Virus record (IMG/VR): IMGVR_UViG_3300007512_000011
Span: 50,968-114,967 of that record
From: a virus
Strand: one strand, 5' to 3'
DNA: 64,000 bases
Shown: positions 35,034 through 43,636 of the stretch, piece after piece
How the letters are laid out: each line of letters starts with the position of its first letter
Numbering within the stretch: the stretch's first letter is position 1
Made by a program: the position numbers and the translations under genes
Notes under the pieces: model-generated
Told to the model about the DNA's origin: nothing
The model's input: the letters and a program-made list of their open reading frames with translations, nothing else
Databases searched by the model: none

Positions 35034-35699
35034 TTAGCTCTCGTCATAAAAGGAAGATCCCGCACCTGTGGAGTCCCCTCTTTCAGATACCTCTGCTGGA
35101 CCAGAAATAGGCTCTGTGAGAACACCTTTCGTCTGTAGATCTCTCTTATCTGCTGTTTCTCCAAGCCGATTTGCAGAAACACCGCGCTGCTGAACAAATG
35201 TCTTTTGCACTGCATCGCCGTCGGAATTCATCTCGTCGGTTGGGCCAAACACCTGAGACTTGAACTGTCCCTTTCTTGCCTGCTTACCAGTAATTGTTAT
35301 GAAAGAGGTAAATTCGATCTCGCCATATATTGTGTTAGAATCTGGAACTTGAATCACCTCAAAAAATACCTCACCGTAGCTGAAGAAATCACCCTCGAGA
35401 ATCTGAATGCCTCTATCGTTTAGGTCCTTCTTTTGGATGTATACCTCGATTGTATAATATTCCTCGCTTCCAAATGTATTGGTTCGAATCTCTTGAGGCA
35501 TATATTGGACAAGTGCCTCTATCTCGATAGGATTATCAAAGACCTTGTTCACTGACTCCTCATAGACATCATGAACTCGAGACTTTACCTTAGAGATTGG
35601 AAAGTAGTATATCTTCTGTCCAACTACATCCTTTACGATCTCTTTAGAGATATCGTTAATAAAGTCTATTTCTCGCTGTGTAATAAAGAATCTTGACAT
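35034..35699 (-). CDS. neck protein, gp14-like
   Basis: 221 aa. ISKEIVKDVVGQKIYYFPIS (residues about 17-36), EESVNKVFDNPIEIEALVQY, YYTIEVYIQKKDLNDRGIQI and EGDFFSYGEVFFEVIQV form the pattern of T4 gp14-like neck proteins, which close the head with gp13 after packaging. The C-terminal 60 residues are polar and probably disordered. It lies between the gp13-like and gp15-like genes with gaps of 2-3 bp, reproducing the T4 13-14-15 order. Confidence 0.75.
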   Translation of the reverse strand: MSRFFITQREIDFINDISKEIVKDVVGQKIYYFPISKVKSRVHDVYEESVNKVFDNPIEIEALVQYMPQEIRTNTFGSEEYYTIEVYIQKKDLNDRGIQILEGDFFSYGEVFFEVIQVPDSNTIYGEIEFTSFITITGKQARKGQFKSQVFGPTDEMNSDGDAVQKTFVQQRGVSANRLGETADKRDLQTKGVLTEPISGPAEVSERGDSTGAGSSFYDES

Positions 35700-35702
35700 C
35701 TT

Positions 35703-36878
35703 TTACCCCATGAATATGGCTAAGCCGTTTGGCATTGGTACGTACTTTAACTGCTTCTGTATTGACTCTGCACGAGCAGCAGCGACCTCCATCAGCTTAT
35801 CATATGTCATCGTGTCAAGCATTTCCTTAAGCTGTGATATTAGGGTAGTCTTATCCTCTCTTCCCTGTGCCACCAGATCAGTTCCATTTAGAGATAGATT
35901 TGCATTTGGTATCGGTATTGAGGCAAACTTTGACCTGATTAGGCCTAACTGCTCCCTGCTTAGCGCAAGAGAATACTGTCGTATCCATTGTCGACCAATG
36001 CTATTGATCCTGTTATACTGTAAGTTTCCAAAGGGCAGATCACTCAAGTTTGACACTCCGTCGATGGTCTCATCTGTGTATGCAGGATTGAGAGGATCGG
36101 AAAAGAATCTCACTCGAATGAATAGCTTCTTGGGATCATCTTTTGTCGGTTGCGGAAATATTCTGATCTTGGTCCCTATCACCTCATAGGAATAATTCGA
36201 GCGTCTAATTCTATTAGATAGATCTAGCTGGCCTGCTCGAAGAATATCCTCAAACACTGGTAGGACATAGAATATTGTCTCAGGTGTGAAGGATTCAAAG
36301 GAAAACTCATTATTAAGATAGTTGATTGCTGATGTGGTGTCAAAGAATCTGTATGCTGCCTGTGGAGAAAAGTGAAACACCTCATTGATTTGCACCTTCG
36401 TTCGGGGGGCAGAGTTCATGCTTGATGAGACGACAAGATTTCCCTGTTCATCCTTTAGCTCATCATAGATGTCGTAATCCTGTCGCCCTTTCTCTAGATC
36501 AATTGATCCTGACATCATATTATACGAGCCTCCAACCCCAGCTTCAAAGGAGTAAGGTTCGGCGAATCGTGTTAGATAGTCAAGATTTTCTCTTGGGTAC
36601 TTGCCTTCTGATCCCGATAGATTGCTTCCAGTTGGCATTCCTAAAAATTGAACAAGCTGTGACTTGGCCTGGTACTGATTTAATATTGAGCCGTACTCGA
36701 GAGCTGCTTCCTCAAGATTTCCCCAAATCTGCTTTTTTGTCAATTCGACGCTTAATACATCATCACCGAGCTTTCTCTTAACAAATACGACAATATTATC
36801 TGCCTCAGTTTTAAACTCAGACTCATCGTTAAAAAATCCAAAAGGCGTCGGATTTGTCGTATTTGCAAATGTTGCCAC
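35703..36878 (-). CDS. neck protein, gp13-like
   Basis: 391 aa from GTG 36878 with AGGAGA four bases upstream. The N-terminal FVKRKLGDDVLSVELTKKQI followed by LEEAALEYGSILNQYQAKSQ, the central NRIRRSNYSYEVIGTKIRIF and the C-terminal NSIGRQWIRQYSLALSREQL match T4 gp13-like head-completion proteins. They bind the portal and the gp14 protein. It is first of three consecutive neck genes. A late-motif variant (ATACTTATG) lies 28 nt upstream, after a hairpin that separates it from the 113-aa gene. Confidence 0.8.
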   Translation of the reverse strand: MATFANTTNPTPFGFFNDESEFKTEADNIVVFVKRKLGDDVLSVELTKKQIWGNLEEAALEYGSILNQYQAKSQLVQFLGMPTGSNLSGSEGKYPRENLDYLTRFAEPYSFEAGVGGSYNMMSGSIDLEKGRQDYDIYDELKDEQGNLVVSSSMNSAPRTKVQINEVFHFSPQAAYRFFDTTSAINYLNNEFSFESFTPETIFYVLPVFEDILRAGQLDLSNRIRRSNYSYEVIGTKIRIFPQPTKDDPKKLFIRVRFFSDPLNPAYTDETIDGVSNLSDLPFGNLQYNRINSIGRQWIRQYSLALSREQLGLIRSKFASIPIPNANLSLNGTDLVAQGREDKTTLISQLKEMLDTMTYDKLMEVAAARAESIQKQLKYVPMPNGLAIFMG

Positions 36879-36906
36879 GTTATCTCCTGCTAGGTGTAAT
36901 CCTAAA

Positions 36907-36915
36907 CATAAGTAT
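36907..36915 (-). promoter_or_regulatory. late-promoter-like 9-mer variant ATACTTATG
   Basis: Minus strand ATACTTATG, one mismatch from the ATATTTATG form, 28 nt upstream of the gp13-like GTG. It lies downstream of a GC-rich hairpin, as expected for a new transcription unit. Confidence 0.35.
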
Positions 36916-36970
36916 CAAGACAGGACACAACGATTCTATTTACATTCACTTAATAGAACTTAATAGAGAA

Positions 36971-36998
36971 GAGTCCCGGATATAGGATCCGGGCTCTC
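36971..36998 (-). terminator. GC-rich hairpin between the 113-aa gene and the neck genes
   Basis: Stem of 11 pairs (AGAGCCCGGAT/ATCCGGG-A-CTCT with one bulged base) and a 5-base loop. It is followed on the minus strand by TCTCTATTAAG, without a strong T run. The 199-base gap holds this, the second hairpin at 37042-37067 and the motif at 36907-36915, and no convincing ORF. Confidence 0.5.
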
Positions 36999-37041
36999 TT
37001 ATAGCTTCTGTTACCTCTCTAACGCAACATATGATTATCTA

Positions 37042-37067
37042 CTCAGATGTAATAGAAAATACATCTG
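37042..37067 (-). terminator. perfect 9-bp hairpin just after the 113-aa gene
   Basis: TCAGATGTA/TACATCTGA with an 8-base AT-rich loop, 11 bases past the stop at 37078. No T tract follows. With the stronger hairpin 43 bases downstream it makes a double 3' end structure, perhaps to stabilise the transcript. Confidence 0.4.
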
Positions 37068-37077
37068 ACAGTGACTA

Positions 37078-37419
37078 TCAAAGTCTTTTTAGCCTGAATC
37101 TCTCTACAACACGCTGTCCACCGTGGGGTGCAGGTCCTGGAAAAGTAACTTCAACCCAGCTGTGATCGTTTCCGCCCCAGTCCTGTATTACAGTTACCTT
37201 GCCCTTTGAGGTTCCTGTCTTATCACATAGATATTCGCAGACATCTCCCTCATAGTAAATTGTGCAACCGTTTGAGTTTAGCTCGGGTCTTTTTGCCCGT
37301 GATACAGCCGCAGCCTTTGCAGTCGCCTTGGGAGCGGCCTTGGGAGCACGTGTCGCCTTAGCTGGGGATCTTTTCGATTTTGTAGATGAAGATTTTGTTG
37401 ACTTTAATTTTTCTGCCAT
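37078..37419 (-). CDS. small protein with histone H1-like basic tail and C-terminal SH3-like domain
   Basis: 113 aa. Residues 1-45 are Lys/Ala/Ser/Pro-rich (SPAKATRAPKAAPKATAKAA) like the tail of histone H1 or bacterial H1-like proteins. Residues 50-113 form a compact beta-rich unit (YEGDVCEYLCDKTGTSKGKV, then WVEVTFPGPAPHGGQRVVER) resembling SH3/KOW-like barrels, though I cannot name the family. AAGGAG lies six bases before the ATG, and two hairpins follow the gene, suggesting high expression. Next to head genes, it could bind packaged DNA; that is inference from charge and position. Confidence 0.75.
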   Translation of the reverse strand: MAEKLKSTKSSSTKSKRSPAKATRAPKAAPKATAKAAAVSRAKRPELNSNGCTIYYEGDVCEYLCDKTGTSKGKVTVIQDWGGNDHSWVEVTFPGPAPHGGQRVVERFRLKRL

Positions 37420-37478
37420 TGTTTTCTCCTTTGAGCAGCTTTTTGATTGTATCCCTCATGTGAGAGATATTAAAATCA

Positions 37479-37988
37479 CTAGTTAGCTGCTGTATCAACG
37501 AATGTCAGAGTTCCACTGGCAGACAGTGCGTGATACTGGAATCCATCGCACATCAGGGCAACCGCGCAACCTGCAGAAGCGGACAGCTTAAGCTCACCAC
37601 CTGAAGTCTTAGGATTGGCCTGGGCGTCTGTGGCTCCGGCATGCATTGTGCCTGAGACCCCTGTTGGATTCATGCAAAATAGTTTTCCATCACCACCGAC
37701 GGCACCTGGTGCTTCGTCCATGCCTGAACCTGTTAAACAGTGAGACTGATCATGTGTCACCGTGCGGAAAACCCAGAGAGAACCGGGCACTGTTGACGCT
37801 GCTGGTAATGTACCTGTGATGGTTGCAGTTGATGTAAATGTGTAAACACCGCCACGAGATAATGTTGTATTAGCTGTTAGATCAGTGACATCATAGCTAA
37901 CTGACTTCTTGAACTTGCTCTCAATATCTACGCCTGTTCCTGTCTCCTGAACAAGCCCCTTATTGTCGGTTACCTTAATTTTTGGCAT
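37479..37988 (-). CDS. probable head decoration or small virion protein, 169 aa
   Basis: I start it at the ATG 37988 (MPKIKVTDNKGLVQETGTG), which has GGAG seven bases upstream; longer in-frame starts at 37994 or 38018 have worse ribosome sites. The rest is beta-rich and Gly/Thr-rich (LSRGGVYTFTSTATITGTLP, SGGELKLSASAGCAVALMCD) with no catalytic motif. Small beta-rich proteins near the major capsid gene are often capsid decoration or spike proteins, but the final domain also resembles fibre tips, so location on the particle is open. It has a good sigma70-like promoter candidate. Confidence 0.65.
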   Translation of the reverse strand: MPKIKVTDNKGLVQETGTGVDIESKFKKSVSYDVTDLTANTTLSRGGVYTFTSTATITGTLPAASTVPGSLWVFRTVTHDQSHCLTGSGMDEAPGAVGGDGKLFCMNPTGVSGTMHAGATDAQANPKTSGGELKLSASAGCAVALMCDGFQYHALSASGTLTFVDTAAN

Positions 37989-38037
37989 AATCATTCTCCT
38001 TTGGCCGCATGCTTCCAATTCACCGGCGGGTCGGTTG

Positions 38038-38066
38038 ATTATACGAATTGGACCTGTCTATATCTA
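38038..38066 (-). promoter_or_regulatory. sigma70-like promoter before the decoration-like gene
   Basis: TAGATA, 17-base spacer and a perfect TATAAT on the minus strand, ending 49 bases before the start at 37988. The -35 box matches four of six bases. It lies in the 92-base gap after the sulfotransferase gene. Confidence 0.45.
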
Positions 38067-38110
38067 TTGCGCAAAGACTTTATTTGCACTGATAGAGAGC
38101 ATTTTATCAT

Positions 38111-38872
38111 TCATGTCGCAAAAGAGTAGCCAAACCTTGATATCACATCCCTAAATGCCATTTTGACCTGGATTTTACTCCAGTCGCTATAGTAATCTGT
38201 ATAATGAATTTTTGACTTTCTCTGATTGGCTTTTAAGTGAGGTAGCATCTCTTTCGGCAAGCTTATCACGCCGCAGAGCTTTTCATAATCTTCCTGCAAT
38301 GTCTCATACCTTATGATAGTATCAACATTGTCATAGAATTCACACGTCGATCTACTCAGCCAGTCAATGACTCTATGAAATCCCTCATCTCCCCTTGGGC
38401 CGGTATTAAAATGACCTACAGCCTCTATAAATTGCTCAAATTTTGTCCTCAAAGCATCAGCACTATCCTCCTCACTGGGAGTGATTGTAGAAAATTCATT
38501 TATGCTATCTTCACTTGCATCATAGCATTTTGATATCACACTGTTTGTTGGTGAGTAAAAACACCACCAAAAATATGAAACTGTCATCTCCCATGGGTTT
38601 CTAACAATCGTAAATTTAAAGTAATCGTCCCATGTGTTATCTGTCATTGAATACAGCAGTTGAGGAGATGTGTGCATGTGAAAAATGAGGTTTCCTCTTT
38701 TATCAAGATTATTGCGACCCACATAACCAAACTGCTGTCTCTCATCTGCTATATCAGAGCCAGTTAGGACATCCTCATCACCGCAGTATTTTGCAAGGCA
38801 TGCCTCGACGCTAGAGCCTGCAACCTTGAGTGGTTTGAAAAATATGAATTTCTTAGAGTGTGAAATAATCAT
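38111..38872 (-). CDS. sulfotransferase-family protein
   Basis: 253 aa. The 5'-phosphosulfate-binding loop is FFKPLKVAGSSVEACLAKY (residues 11-29, with K16 and S20/S21), and the 3'-phosphate site is FTIVRNPWEMTVSYFWW (R91, S99). A third conserved piece, IIRYETLQEDYEKLCG, precedes the C-terminal YYSDWSKIQVKMAF. The family transfers sulfate from PAPS to hydroxyl or amino groups of sugars or small molecules. No signal peptide is visible, so the target would be cytoplasmic or part of the phage particle. It lies between the capsid terminator and the decoration-like gene, a typical site for an acquired accessory gene. Substrate unknown. Confidence 0.8.
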   Translation of the reverse strand: MIISHSKKFIFFKPLKVAGSSVEACLAKYCGDEDVLTGSDIADERQQFGYVGRNNLDKRGNLIFHMHTSPQLLYSMTDNTWDDYFKFTIVRNPWEMTVSYFWWCFYSPTNSVISKCYDASEDSINEFSTITPSEEDSADALRTKFEQFIEAVGHFNTGPRGDEGFHRVIDWLSRSTCEFYDNVDTIIRYETLQEDYEKLCGVISLPKEMLPHLKANQRKSKIHYTDYYSDWSKIQVKMAFRDVISRFGYSFAT

Positions 38873-38901
38873 AGATTATTGTTAATAGGTCAACACATCC
38901 C

Positions 38902-38937
38902 GTAAAAGCAAAAAGGGCGGCCACAAGGGCCGCCCTT
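38902..38937 (-). terminator. rho-independent terminator after the major capsid gene
   Basis: 10-bp GC-rich stem (AAGGGCGGCC/GGCCGCCCTT) with a 5-base loop, followed on the minus strand by TTTGCTTTT. It lies 27 bases after the capsid stop codon and is the strongest terminator in the window. It isolates the capsid transcript from the sulfotransferase gene. Confidence 0.85.
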
Positions 38938-38963
38938 AAAATTTATTCAGTTAACTTAGTTAA

Positions 38964-40904
38964 CTAAATGACGTCCATGTCTAGGCATGTAACAGTACCG
39001 TAGAAATCATTACGAACCATCTTCTTGCCGTAGCGAGTCATCACGCCCTTACGGGGTGTGAAGTCCTCTGGCGCGAAGATCGTCGGTGTAACGATTAGCG
39101 GCACGTACGGAGCGTAAACGTATCCGGTTTCAAGGTAGCTACCGCCCTTATAACCAACAAGAACCTTGTTGCGTGGGAAGTAAGGGTCCTTGTAGACCGT
39201 GAAACGGTTGCTCAATGTACCAACCGGTGCTGCACCCAGCGAGAATGGCTGGCTGACCTGTCCATCTCCGTCAAGGCTGTACTGCGGCTTGTAAAGAACC
39301 GAAGCCTCGAAGACGGTTGCGACCTCAGGTGAGCAAACAACGAAGTTCGCTGAGCCACGGAGTGTCTTTCTGTGGATCTCATTTGCGACGTCGATGATTG
39401 TCTCAACAAGTGTCTCGTACCATTCACGGACTGTACCTGTGAAGGATGGTCCGCCAGCGAGTGTGCTGGACCTGGTTGCCTCTGCTCCGTTCTGCTTGTT
39501 GACAAACTTACCTGGTGCGCGTGACCAGAAGAAGTTAGTGTCAGCCTGCGTCAGGAGATCGTTCAGGATCTCACGGTCGATCTCAAGAGCAATCTGCTCG
39601 GAGAGAATCTGTGTGAGTTCAACCTCAGCATCCAGTGAGTGGTATGCGTTGAGGTCCTGCGCGAGTTCTGGCGACCAGCGAGCACGTAGCTTACGGGTCT
39701 GTGCTGTAACAGCAATCGACTCAATCTTGATGTCGATCTCAGGGATTGCAGGTGATGGAGAAGTACCAAAGTCCGACTCAAAGGACGGAATTGTAAGTGC
39801 TGAACCATCGGCTGTGTCCACATTTAGACCATCTGCAATTGCGTACGAAGCTGTCAGGTTTGCCACGCCGGCTGGGAACGCCTTGTGTGATCCTGTGACG
39901 ACAACTAGAAGTGCTGCATTAGCAGAAGTTCGCTGTATAAGCGGGTTAGAGGTGAATACGCCACCGGCGAATGTACCGATCTGGTTCAGACGACGAACGT
40001 TGACGAGGTTCTTACCGCCCTGAATTGACTCAGGGACAGCAGCGAGACCCATACCGCCTGCTGCTTGATCAGCACCCATATCAGCATCTGAGTAGAGTGA
40101 AACGTCCTTGACTAGCGATGTGTCCATGTTCGCGAAGTTTGAGGACGCGAGATCAAGAATAAGCAACTGGAATTCACCTGTTGTATTCCCGTTATTTGGA
40201 ACATCATCCTCAATGAGCTTCAGAAGCTGTGGATCGAACTGTAGCAGACGTCCGTCTGTACCTGTAGCAGCGCACTTTCGGCCGTCCTGCAGTGTGGCAT
40301 TGCCCTGGAAGGCACCTGATGCTAGGATATTACCTGTGGTACAGATAATAGAAGAACTGTGAACACGTGTGTAAGATGTTCCAGCGAGATCATACTGACC
40401 ACCTGTTGCTAGAGAACCACTTCTGATACCCTTGCCTGCCGGGTTGTTGTAGATCGACTGACCCAACGCGTAGGTTTGTGCATCAGCACCTGTATTTGCA
40501 GCACCCGTTTGGAGGTTAGTATCACCACCAACGCGAGTTCCATACGTGTAATCCAGGTAGAAGAGCAGTCCGGAGGGAAGGCTCATCGGCTGAATTGAAA
40601 CTAGCTCGTTAGAAACGAGACCACCGAATACACGGCGGACGATTGGGAACGCGATGTTGGTAAAACCGCGAAGGTCACCTGATGAAGACAGCGCTCCAGC
40701 ACCTGTCGACAGTGAGTTAGACTCACGAAGCAGCTGTGCAGCCTGATTTTCCAGGAGACGGGACATGACTTCGCGATTGTGATCGCCAAGCCCACGAAGC
40801 AGTCCTGTTCGGGACCACTTCTCAACGAGTCTTGTGCCTTCGGATCCGACGTGTCGTGCGCGGATACCTTCAGTCAACTGCTCGAGTGTGAATTTCTTAG
40901 ACAT
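38964..40904 (-). CDS. major capsid protein (gp23-like)
   Basis: 646 aa. Family landmarks: FTNIAFPIVRRVFGGLVSNE then QPMSLPSGLLFYLDYTYGT near residues 80-122, ELAQDLNAYHSLDAEVELTQ in the middle, and C-terminal AYVP-type sequence YAPYVPLIVTPTIFAPEDF with KGVMTRYGKKMVRNDFYGT. HK97 fold, forming the icosahedral shell. It is longer than T4 gp23 (521 aa), with an added region at residues 125-330 that may form an insertion domain. The first 65 residues may be removed by the prohead protease, as in T4. AAGGAAA lies upstream, a terminator downstream. Codon choice looks more uniform and GC-rich than in neighbours, as expected for the most abundant protein. Confidence 0.93.
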   Translation of the reverse strand: MSKKFTLEQLTEGIRARHVGSEGTRLVEKWSRTGLLRGLGDHNREVMSRLLENQAAQLLRESNSLSTGAGALSSSGDLRGFTNIAFPIVRRVFGGLVSNELVSIQPMSLPSGLLFYLDYTYGTRVGGDTNLQTGAANTGADAQTYALGQSIYNNPAGKGIRSGSLATGGQYDLAGTSYTRVHSSSIICTTGNILASGAFQGNATLQDGRKCAATGTDGRLLQFDPQLLKLIEDDVPNNGNTTGEFQLLILDLASSNFANMDTSLVKDVSLYSDADMGADQAAGGMGLAAVPESIQGGKNLVNVRRLNQIGTFAGGVFTSNPLIQRTSANAALLVVVTGSHKAFPAGVANLTASYAIADGLNVDTADGSALTIPSFESDFGTSPSPAIPEIDIKIESIAVTAQTRKLRARWSPELAQDLNAYHSLDAEVELTQILSEQIALEIDREILNDLLTQADTNFFWSRAPGKFVNKQNGAEATRSSTLAGGPSFTGTVREWYETLVETIIDVANEIHRKTLRGSANFVVCSPEVATVFEASVLYKPQYSLDGDGQVSQPFSLGAAPVGTLSNRFTVYKDPYFPRNKVLVGYKGGSYLETGYVYAPYVPLIVTPTIFAPEDFTPRKGVMTRYGKKMVRNDFYGTVTCLDMDVI

Positions 40905-40945
40905 AATTGTTTCCTTTTTATGTTATGCTGTTGAATTACTTTACT

Positions 40946-42415
40946 TTACTTTAATCCGGCTAGTTGTGCCCACCGGCTCACCTCAGATGCCTCAGATGTT
41001 TGGGCAGAAGCCCTCTTTGTTGCACGTGATGATGATCCAAGAGTCCGTCTAACCGTTGACTCCGAGAGATTTTCCGACTTGACCGTCGAGAGTGATTCTG
41101 TCAGGCTCTTGTATAGCAACTTCACTTCTCTTAAGCTTCTTGCATTATCTAGCGACTCGATAATCGAGCGTCGCTGGTCTGTGGAGACCTTAGGATTCTG
41201 CAGCAGCTTATTTACGTAGAGTAGCTTAGCATTAAACAAGTTCAAGTCTGTCAACTGCTCACGAAGTGTTTCAACAGCACTTCTGTATTCATTGAGCTTT
41301 TCTGTAAGAGCTCGATTATGACGGCTCTTTTTCTGGAGCTCAGTACGGAGCTCCGATAAAACGTTAAGTTCTTGGTCAAGCGGATCGTTTCCAGCATCTC
41401 CGCCACCAAAATGTGATGCCATCGCTGAGGCATCTCCTTCTGAAAGTTGCGACCGTAAGCGCTTCAGCTCAGCTGCAAGCATCTTCGGATCGATTTCATA
41501 TACTTCTTCAAGGCCGGGAAGTTCTTCAGGAAGCTCTTCAACCGCTTCTGGTTCTTCTGGTTCTTCTGCCTCTTCCTCAGCTTCAACCTCACCTTCCTCT
41601 TCCTCTTCCTCTTCCACCACGGAGACAGTGGGCATAAGGTCTTCGGGAAGCTCAAGATCACCGAGATCAATTTCTAGCTTAGCTTCATAGAGGCTCATGA
41701 TCTCCTCAAGAGTCTCCTCAGATACATGGTAGCCTTCATCTTCTTCCTCTAGGGCATCTGAAGACTCTTCGACGGATTCACCCGCCACCTCTTCGCCGCC
41801 GAGGCCTGCTTCTTCCATTGCATCGTGCTGGGCTTCATCGAGGCCCATCGTCTCTGTCAGTTCGTCGAGATCTATCTCGTAAAGAATTTCATCTGGTTTT
41901 GACATTCCTGTGTTCTCCGTGTGTAGGTTGTCCTCAATATTTATTACGTCAGGGTCAAAAAAATCAGCCCCTTCATTAAATTTACTAGCTATCTGCAGCA
42001 GCTTTTGTCTATCTTCATCACTTAAACTAGAAAATGACTCGCTGAGAGCGTCATTGAGAGCTCCCTCAGTAGATGATGATGAGAGAGCATTTGCTAACTC
42101 TTCTCCACCAATTAACTCAACTAGAGACTTTAACGCACTTTCGTCTAGCGCAACACTTTCCTCATCCATTATTGGAAGAGGGTGGGTAACCTCGTCACTA
42201 TCTTCATCTTGCATCGCGCCCTTAAGCACAGGATCACTATCACTAGGTGTGTCATCTGAGCCATCACGGCTTCCTTCACCAATTAGCTGCTCTTCAATAA
42301 AGCTTCTAATTCTGGGCGTCACGGCCTCGATGATTGCATTTTTCGCATTTTGTTCAGCTACCTGTCTGAGTGTCTTCGCCTCAGCGATAGCTTCGTCATA
42401 AAGTGACTTTGACAT
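40946..42415 (-). CDS. prohead core scaffold protein (gp22-like)
   Basis: 489 aa from ATG 42415, which has GAGGG seven bases upstream; an ATG 15 bases earlier has none. The central part is extremely acidic (EEEEEEGEVEAEEEAEEPEE), and the C-terminal 170 residues are helical, ending in a segment with LNLFNAKLLYVNKLLQNPKV and a VKLLYKSLTESL repeat-like end, the pattern of gp22-like scaffolds. Such proteins fill the prohead and are digested by the protease before packaging. It directly precedes the capsid gene as in T4 (22-23). T4 gp22 is 269 aa, so this scaffold is nearly twice as long. Confidence 0.85.
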   Translation of the reverse strand: MSKSLYDEAIAEAKTLRQVAEQNAKNAIIEAVTPRIRSFIEEQLIGEGSRDGSDDTPSDSDPVLKGAMQDEDSDEVTHPLPIMDEESVALDESALKSLVELIGGEELANALSSSSTEGALNDALSESFSSLSDEDRQKLLQIASKFNEGADFFDPDVINIEDNLHTENTGMSKPDEILYEIDLDELTETMGLDEAQHDAMEEAGLGGEEVAGESVEESSDALEEEDEGYHVSEETLEEIMSLYEAKLEIDLGDLELPEDLMPTVSVVEEEEEEEGEVEAEEEAEEPEEPEAVEELPEELPGLEEVYEIDPKMLAAELKRLRSQLSEGDASAMASHFGGGDAGNDPLDQELNVLSELRTELQKKSRHNRALTEKLNEYRSAVETLREQLTDLNLFNAKLLYVNKLLQNPKVSTDQRRSIIESLDNARSLREVKLLYKSLTESLSTVKSENLSESTVRRTLGSSSRATKRASAQTSEASEVSRWAQLAGLK

Positions 42416-42436
42416 GGTTATCCCTCGCATGATTAA

Positions 42437-43120
42437 TTATTCGGCGTCTTCGGAAATTGCATCATATTCATCACTAGATGCCTCATCGAAATCAAGATCA
42501 GCTAACAATCGCATAATTTTGACCCTCTGTCTTAAAATTGCTCTCTCATCATCATCCAAAATATCGTACAGTGAAAGAGCTGGCATAGTATCTTCTGGCT
42601 GGCCTAATGATAAAGGTGATCGTGATGTTCCGTATTGGGTCCCTGTCCGTCTATAGGGACCAGTAGTTCTAAACGCTTGATTTGCATTTCCAGTGCCAAG
42701 AGGCGGACCATCGAAACCATTTGGGTATAGGACTCTATTTGAAAATGGAGATATTGTATCAGATACTCGGGGAAGACGCTTCTCTGCCATGGGTGCCAGA
42801 TCTAATCTCTGGTTTCTAACAAATGTTGCTCTATCTGCACGTCTACTTGGATCGGATCTACGATAAATCTGGTTTACCTTAGTAACAAATGCATCTAAAT
42901 CATCTAAGTCGCCAAATATCTCATCAAAGAACTCTTCTTGCTCCTCATCATCAAAATGATATTTTGGGGGCTCAGCATAAATTCCATGTGCACCAGTTAA
43001 TGCCCTATCAGATCCCAGGCCTGTTCCAGTGCTAGGCAGCTTTCCCTTAAGTGTACCATAGCCGCCGCCCTGGTTAGCATCATAGCCTCCAGGATTATAG
43101 TAGTGATGCTTAAATGACAT
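42437..43120 (-). CDS. unknown head-cluster protein, 227 aa
   Basis: Not recognised. I choose the ATG at 43120 over the GTG at 43123. It is Gly/Tyr-rich at the start, has an acidic helix (FDDEEQEEFFDEIFGDLDDL, residues about 55-74), a Pro/Gly/Arg-rich middle and an acidic C-terminal helix (DFDEASSDEYDAISEDAE). It lies between assembly genes, with 21 bp to the scaffold, so an assembly or internal head protein is plausible. Confidence 0.65.
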   Translation of the reverse strand: MSFKHHYYNPGGYDANQGGGYGTLKGKLPSTGTGLGSDRALTGAHGIYAEPPKYHFDDEEQEEFFDEIFGDLDDLDAFVTKVNQIYRRSDPSRRADRATFVRNQRLDLAPMAEKRLPRVSDTISPFSNRVLYPNGFDGPPLGTGNANQAFRTTGPYRRTGTQYGTSRSPLSLGQPEDTMPALSLYDILDDDERAILRQRVKIMRLLADLDFDEASSDEYDAISEDAE

Positions 43121-43129
43121 CACTCACCT

Positions 43130-43633
43130 TCAATTTCTACCGTCAGAACCCCTGAAGGATCGTCCTGAGATATAATCACCGATTTTTTGTGATGCTATCT
43201 GCTGTGACGTTTCGATGGGTGTTGTTTGTCCACCTAACCCACTTCCAAACTCAACGCCGGCTTCAGGTAGCTCACCATCAAAAGGTGCTTGATCATTGGG
43301 AAAAATGCTTCCTGGTCCAGGTGATGTTGGGTTGGGAACAAAGGGAGAAGCTGGCAAACCATTACCGCCTGTTTTCACATCATTTAAATCAGGGACAGGA
43401 TTTTGCTCTGTTCCCACAAAGTCACGATTAAATGAGTTTAATCCAAGGCCGCTCTGGACGTTTCCATCCATTGCAAGCCTCTGATAGGTCAAGCGTCTCT
43501 CCTCATCCTTTATCTGATTACTATAGATCGGAGATGCAGAAAATGATTTCTGGAGATTTTTTTCATTCCTTGCACCGAAAGGCTTATCATCTGGAGCAGC
43601 AGGATTGACTGTTATTTGTTTGACTTCTGCCAT
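43130..43633 (-). CDS. unknown head-cluster protein, 167 aa
   Basis: Not recognised. Low complexity, rich in Pro, Gly, Asn and Gln, with no strong helix except near residues 40-55 (QIKDEERRLTYQRLAMDG). Probably largely disordered, as many prohead-internal proteins are. It follows the 85-aa gene by 3 bp and precedes the 227-aa gene by 9 bp, so it is part of the same late transcript. Confidence 0.65.
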   Translation of the reverse strand: MAEVKQITVNPAAPDDKPFGARNEKNLQKSFSASPIYSNQIKDEERRLTYQRLAMDGNVQSGLGLNSFNRDFVGTEQNPVPDLNDVKTGGNGLPASPFVPNPTSPGPGSIFPNDQAPFDGELPEAGVEFGSGLGGQTTPIETSQQIASQKIGDYISGRSFRGSDGRN

Positions 43634-43636
43634 TTA

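Noticed and set aside
40918-40950. AAAGT tandem repeats before the capsid gene as a regulatory site
   Set aside because: Three to four short units (TAAAGTAAAGTAAAG) lie after the scaffold stop. This is too simple and too short to call an operator or promoter.
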